From Thalassospira sp. TSL5-1 (lineage in GTDB: Bacteria; Pseudomonadota; Alphaproteobacteria; Rhodospirillales; Thalassospiraceae): a DNA stretch of 64,000 nucleotides. Below the pieces are notes generated by a model. That model had not been told where the DNA came from. It saw only the letters and a program-made list of their open reading frames with translations, and did not search any database. Numbering within the stretch: the first letter of the stretch is position 1; each line of letters starts with the position of its first letter. Below, one piece after another: positions 62,570 to 64,000 of this stretch. The position numbers were made by a program, and so were the translations under genes. The DNA lies in contig NZ_KV880641.1 of the NCBI RefSeq assembly GCF_001907695.1, forward strand, positions 1 through 64,000. The letters are read 5' to 3'.

Positions 62570-63370
62570 ATGACATGGTTGCGGAACCGGAATTGGGCGA
62601 TTGGTTTTTTGGCGATATTCCTGTTCTGTGGTATCAGCATCATCGCAGATGCCCACGAAAAACCGCGCCGTAATGTGACGCTGGCCTGCAACCCTTTTCC
62701 GCCGTCGAAAATCGCCGAAAACCTGAAAATGCCTGGCTATGATGTGGAAATTCTGCGCGCCGCCTTTGCCGTAAGCGACATCAAGGTCAAAACCCCGTTT
62801 TATCCCTGGAAACGGGCATATCTGCTGGCATCAGAAGGGCAGGTAGACGGCCTGTGCTCCTGTTCCTATTCGGTCGAGCGGGAAAACGACCTGCTCTATT
62901 CGATCGAGCTTGGAAATGCGCGCATCGGACTGTTTTCCATTGCAGGCCATGTTCCACAATATATTACCAAACTGGAAGATGTGCGCAATTTGCGCATCGG
63001 CGTGGTTTCAGGCTACAGCCTTGAAAAATCGGCCGGAGATGCCGGGCTGAATGTGGTAACGGCAACCAGCGAGCAGACTTTACTGGGAATGCTCTATACC
63101 GGTCAAATCGATATGATCTATTCTTTCCGCGCGCCGGTTCTTGTGGCACAAAAAAAGCATAATATTCCTTTTTCGCTGGAATATCGCGAACTGAAACATG
63201 CCCCTTATTATGGCTGCATTTCACGCAAGATCGACGACGCCTATGCGCTGGTCGAAACCCTCAATCACGGGCTCCGAACCATTCAGGCCAATGGTGTTTA
63301 TAACAGCATCCTGAAAAAATACGGCGTAAGCGAAATGTCCCTGGCCAATCCCACAAACTGGATCAATTAG
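62570..63370 (+). CDS. periplasmic solute-binding protein (family 3)
   Basis: A 266-residue secreted protein: leader (WAIGFLAIFLFCGISIIADAHE), then an amino-acid-binding type fold (VTLACNPFPPSKIAENLKMPGYDVEILRAAFA; GQVDGLCSCSYSVEREN; LRIGVVSGYSLEKSA). The Arg and Asp contacts for an amino-acid ligand of classical members are not obvious, and there is no ABC transporter next to it, so it may be a stand-alone sensor partner. The ATG follows GAGGGGAG. It converges on the EAL gene. The ligand is unknown. Confidence 0.85.
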   Translation: MTWLRNRNWAIGFLAIFLFCGISIIADAHEKPRRNVTLACNPFPPSKIAENLKMPGYDVEILRAAFAVSDIKVKTPFYPWKRAYLLASEGQVDGLCSCSYSVERENDLLYSIELGNARIGLFSIAGHVPQYITKLEDVRNLRIGVVSGYSLEKSAGDAGLNVVTATSEQTLLGMLYTGQIDMIYSFRAPVLVAQKKHNIPFSLEYRELKHAPYYGCISRKIDDAYALVETLNHGLRTIQANGVYNSILKKYGVSEMSLANPTNWIN

Positions 63371-63487
63371 TCTCTTTTTACTGGGACGAAAGCCTTTTGC
63401 CTTTACCAGAGCAAACGCATAAACATACCTGGCTGCACACAGAAATGACGCGGCCAACAAAACCAGACACATGAATGGAAAAACGCT

Positions 63488-64000
63488 CTAACTCAAACTC
63501 TTGCGCCCACGCCGCGACCGCAATTTCCGCCAATAGCTGGTAATATCTTTTTCCGGCTTGCCAAAAAGATAGCCTTGGGCGTAATCAAACCCGGCCTTGG
63601 TCACAAGGTCGCGCATATCGTCGGTTTCGATCATTTCCGCCACCACCTCGACCCCCAGCTGATGGCACAGCCCCACCAGAGAACGCAAAAAAGCCCGGCC
63701 TTTTTGGGTTTTCAGCGATTGATGAATCGACGGACCATCGATTTTGACATAATCAACTTCCATCGCGCTCAGATAGCTGAAATTGGCCGCACCGGTGCCA
63801 AAATCGTCCAGACAAATTTCAACACCATATTGCCTGAAACGCGCCAGCCAGCGCGACGCCTGCTCAAGTTCGGTAATTTCGGCTGTTTCGGTAATTTCGA
63901 TCATCAATTGCGGCAGGGCTTTTTTGCTACGCTCGAACAATGCGATCACCGAACGGCAAAAATCGGGATTAACCAGACTGTTGCCCGAAACATTAACCGC
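63488..64000 (-). CDS. EAL-domain phosphodiesterase, C-terminal part (runs off the window)
   Basis: The last 170 codons of a cyclic-di-GMP phosphodiesterase gene whose start lies beyond base 64000. Visible are NVSGNSLVNPDF, MIEITETAEI, CLDDFGTGAANFSYL, EVDYVKIDG, VVAEMIET and AQGYLFGKP, so the EAL catalytic residues downstream of the EAL motif itself are intact. A basic tail (RKLRSRRGRKSLS) ends the protein. A GTG at 63949 opens a shorter frame, but the domain clearly continues upstream. Upstream domains cannot be seen. Confidence 0.9.
   Translation of the reverse strand, partial: AVNVSGNSLVNPDFCRSVIALFERSKKALPQLMIEITETAEITELEQASRWLARFRQYGVEICLDDFGTGAANFSYLSAMEVDYVKIDGPSIHQSLKTQKGRAFLRSLVGLCHQLGVEVVAEMIETDDMRDLVTKAGFDYAQGYLFGKPEKDITSYWRKLRSRRGRKSLS

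Noticed and set aside
1-64000. CRISPR arrays, insertion sequences, prophage or integrative elements
   Set aside because: No regularly spaced repeats, transposase, integrase or phage structural genes were recognised; the only tRNA gene has no adjacent integrase.

Overview
The window reads as ordinary, densely coding chromosome of a Gram-negative alphaproteobacterium, probably a marine Rhodospirillales-type heterotroph; Thalassospira is a guess from overall gene content and was not tested. Support for Alphaproteobacteria: a SAM-II riboswitch before metZ, a fused trpE(G) behind a Trp-Trp-Trp leader peptide, a GGAAC-N16-CGTT (EcfG-type) promoter before a csbD-like gene, and a ubiE-ubiB pair. GC looks mid-50s by eye and does not shift clearly anywhere. 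I see no insertion sequence, prophage, CRISPR array or rRNA; there is one tRNA gene.

Layout. 0.4-9.6 kb: a glycerophosphodiesterase, a MATE transporter, a small cupin, a reverse-strand araC-fetA-fetB-unknown run, a low-molecular-weight phosphatase with a fructosamine kinase, then folE and apaG. 9.8-18.6 kb: metZ under a SAM-II riboswitch, a TVP38-like membrane protein coupled to a disulfide-type flavoprotein, an orphan histidine kinase, a TrkH potassium transporter and purU. 18.8-24.5 kb: a diguanylate cyclase, asd, a very small DUF3012-type lipoprotein, a second trkH and a secreted nuclease. 24.5-30.3 kb: an iron-uptake module (Fur box, FecI sigma factor, FecR, TonB-dependent receptor, PepSY membrane protein). 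30.4-38.2 kb: tRNA-Gly(CCC), PQQ sugar dehydrogenase, gpt, an SH3-like/M48/CHASE2 envelope operon and a TPR glycosyltransferase. 38.7-47.9 kb: a chemoreceptor, an acetyltransferase, ubiE-ubiB, trpF, a Kv-like channel and the attenuated trpE(G). 48-54.3 kb: a TrmH-like methyltransferase, then a membrane-bound AraC regulator next to a four-gene MacAB-like ABC exporter, the two sharing a 27-bp upstream element. 54.4-64 kb: csbD, a DUF1289 protein, a REC-DUF3369-EAL protein coupled to a histidine kinase, a HugZ-like protein, pckA, a solute-binding protein and the end of an EAL-domain gene running off the window.

How it works together: much of the window is signal input and metabolite-responsive RNA. 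The most interesting control structures are the metZ leader, where a SAM-II aptamer, a five-codon ORF and an intrinsic terminator overlap so that they could act as one switch; the trpE(G) leader, apparently leaderless; and the paired element of the AraC/exporter locus. The least-understood gene set is the SH3-M48-CHASE2 operon.
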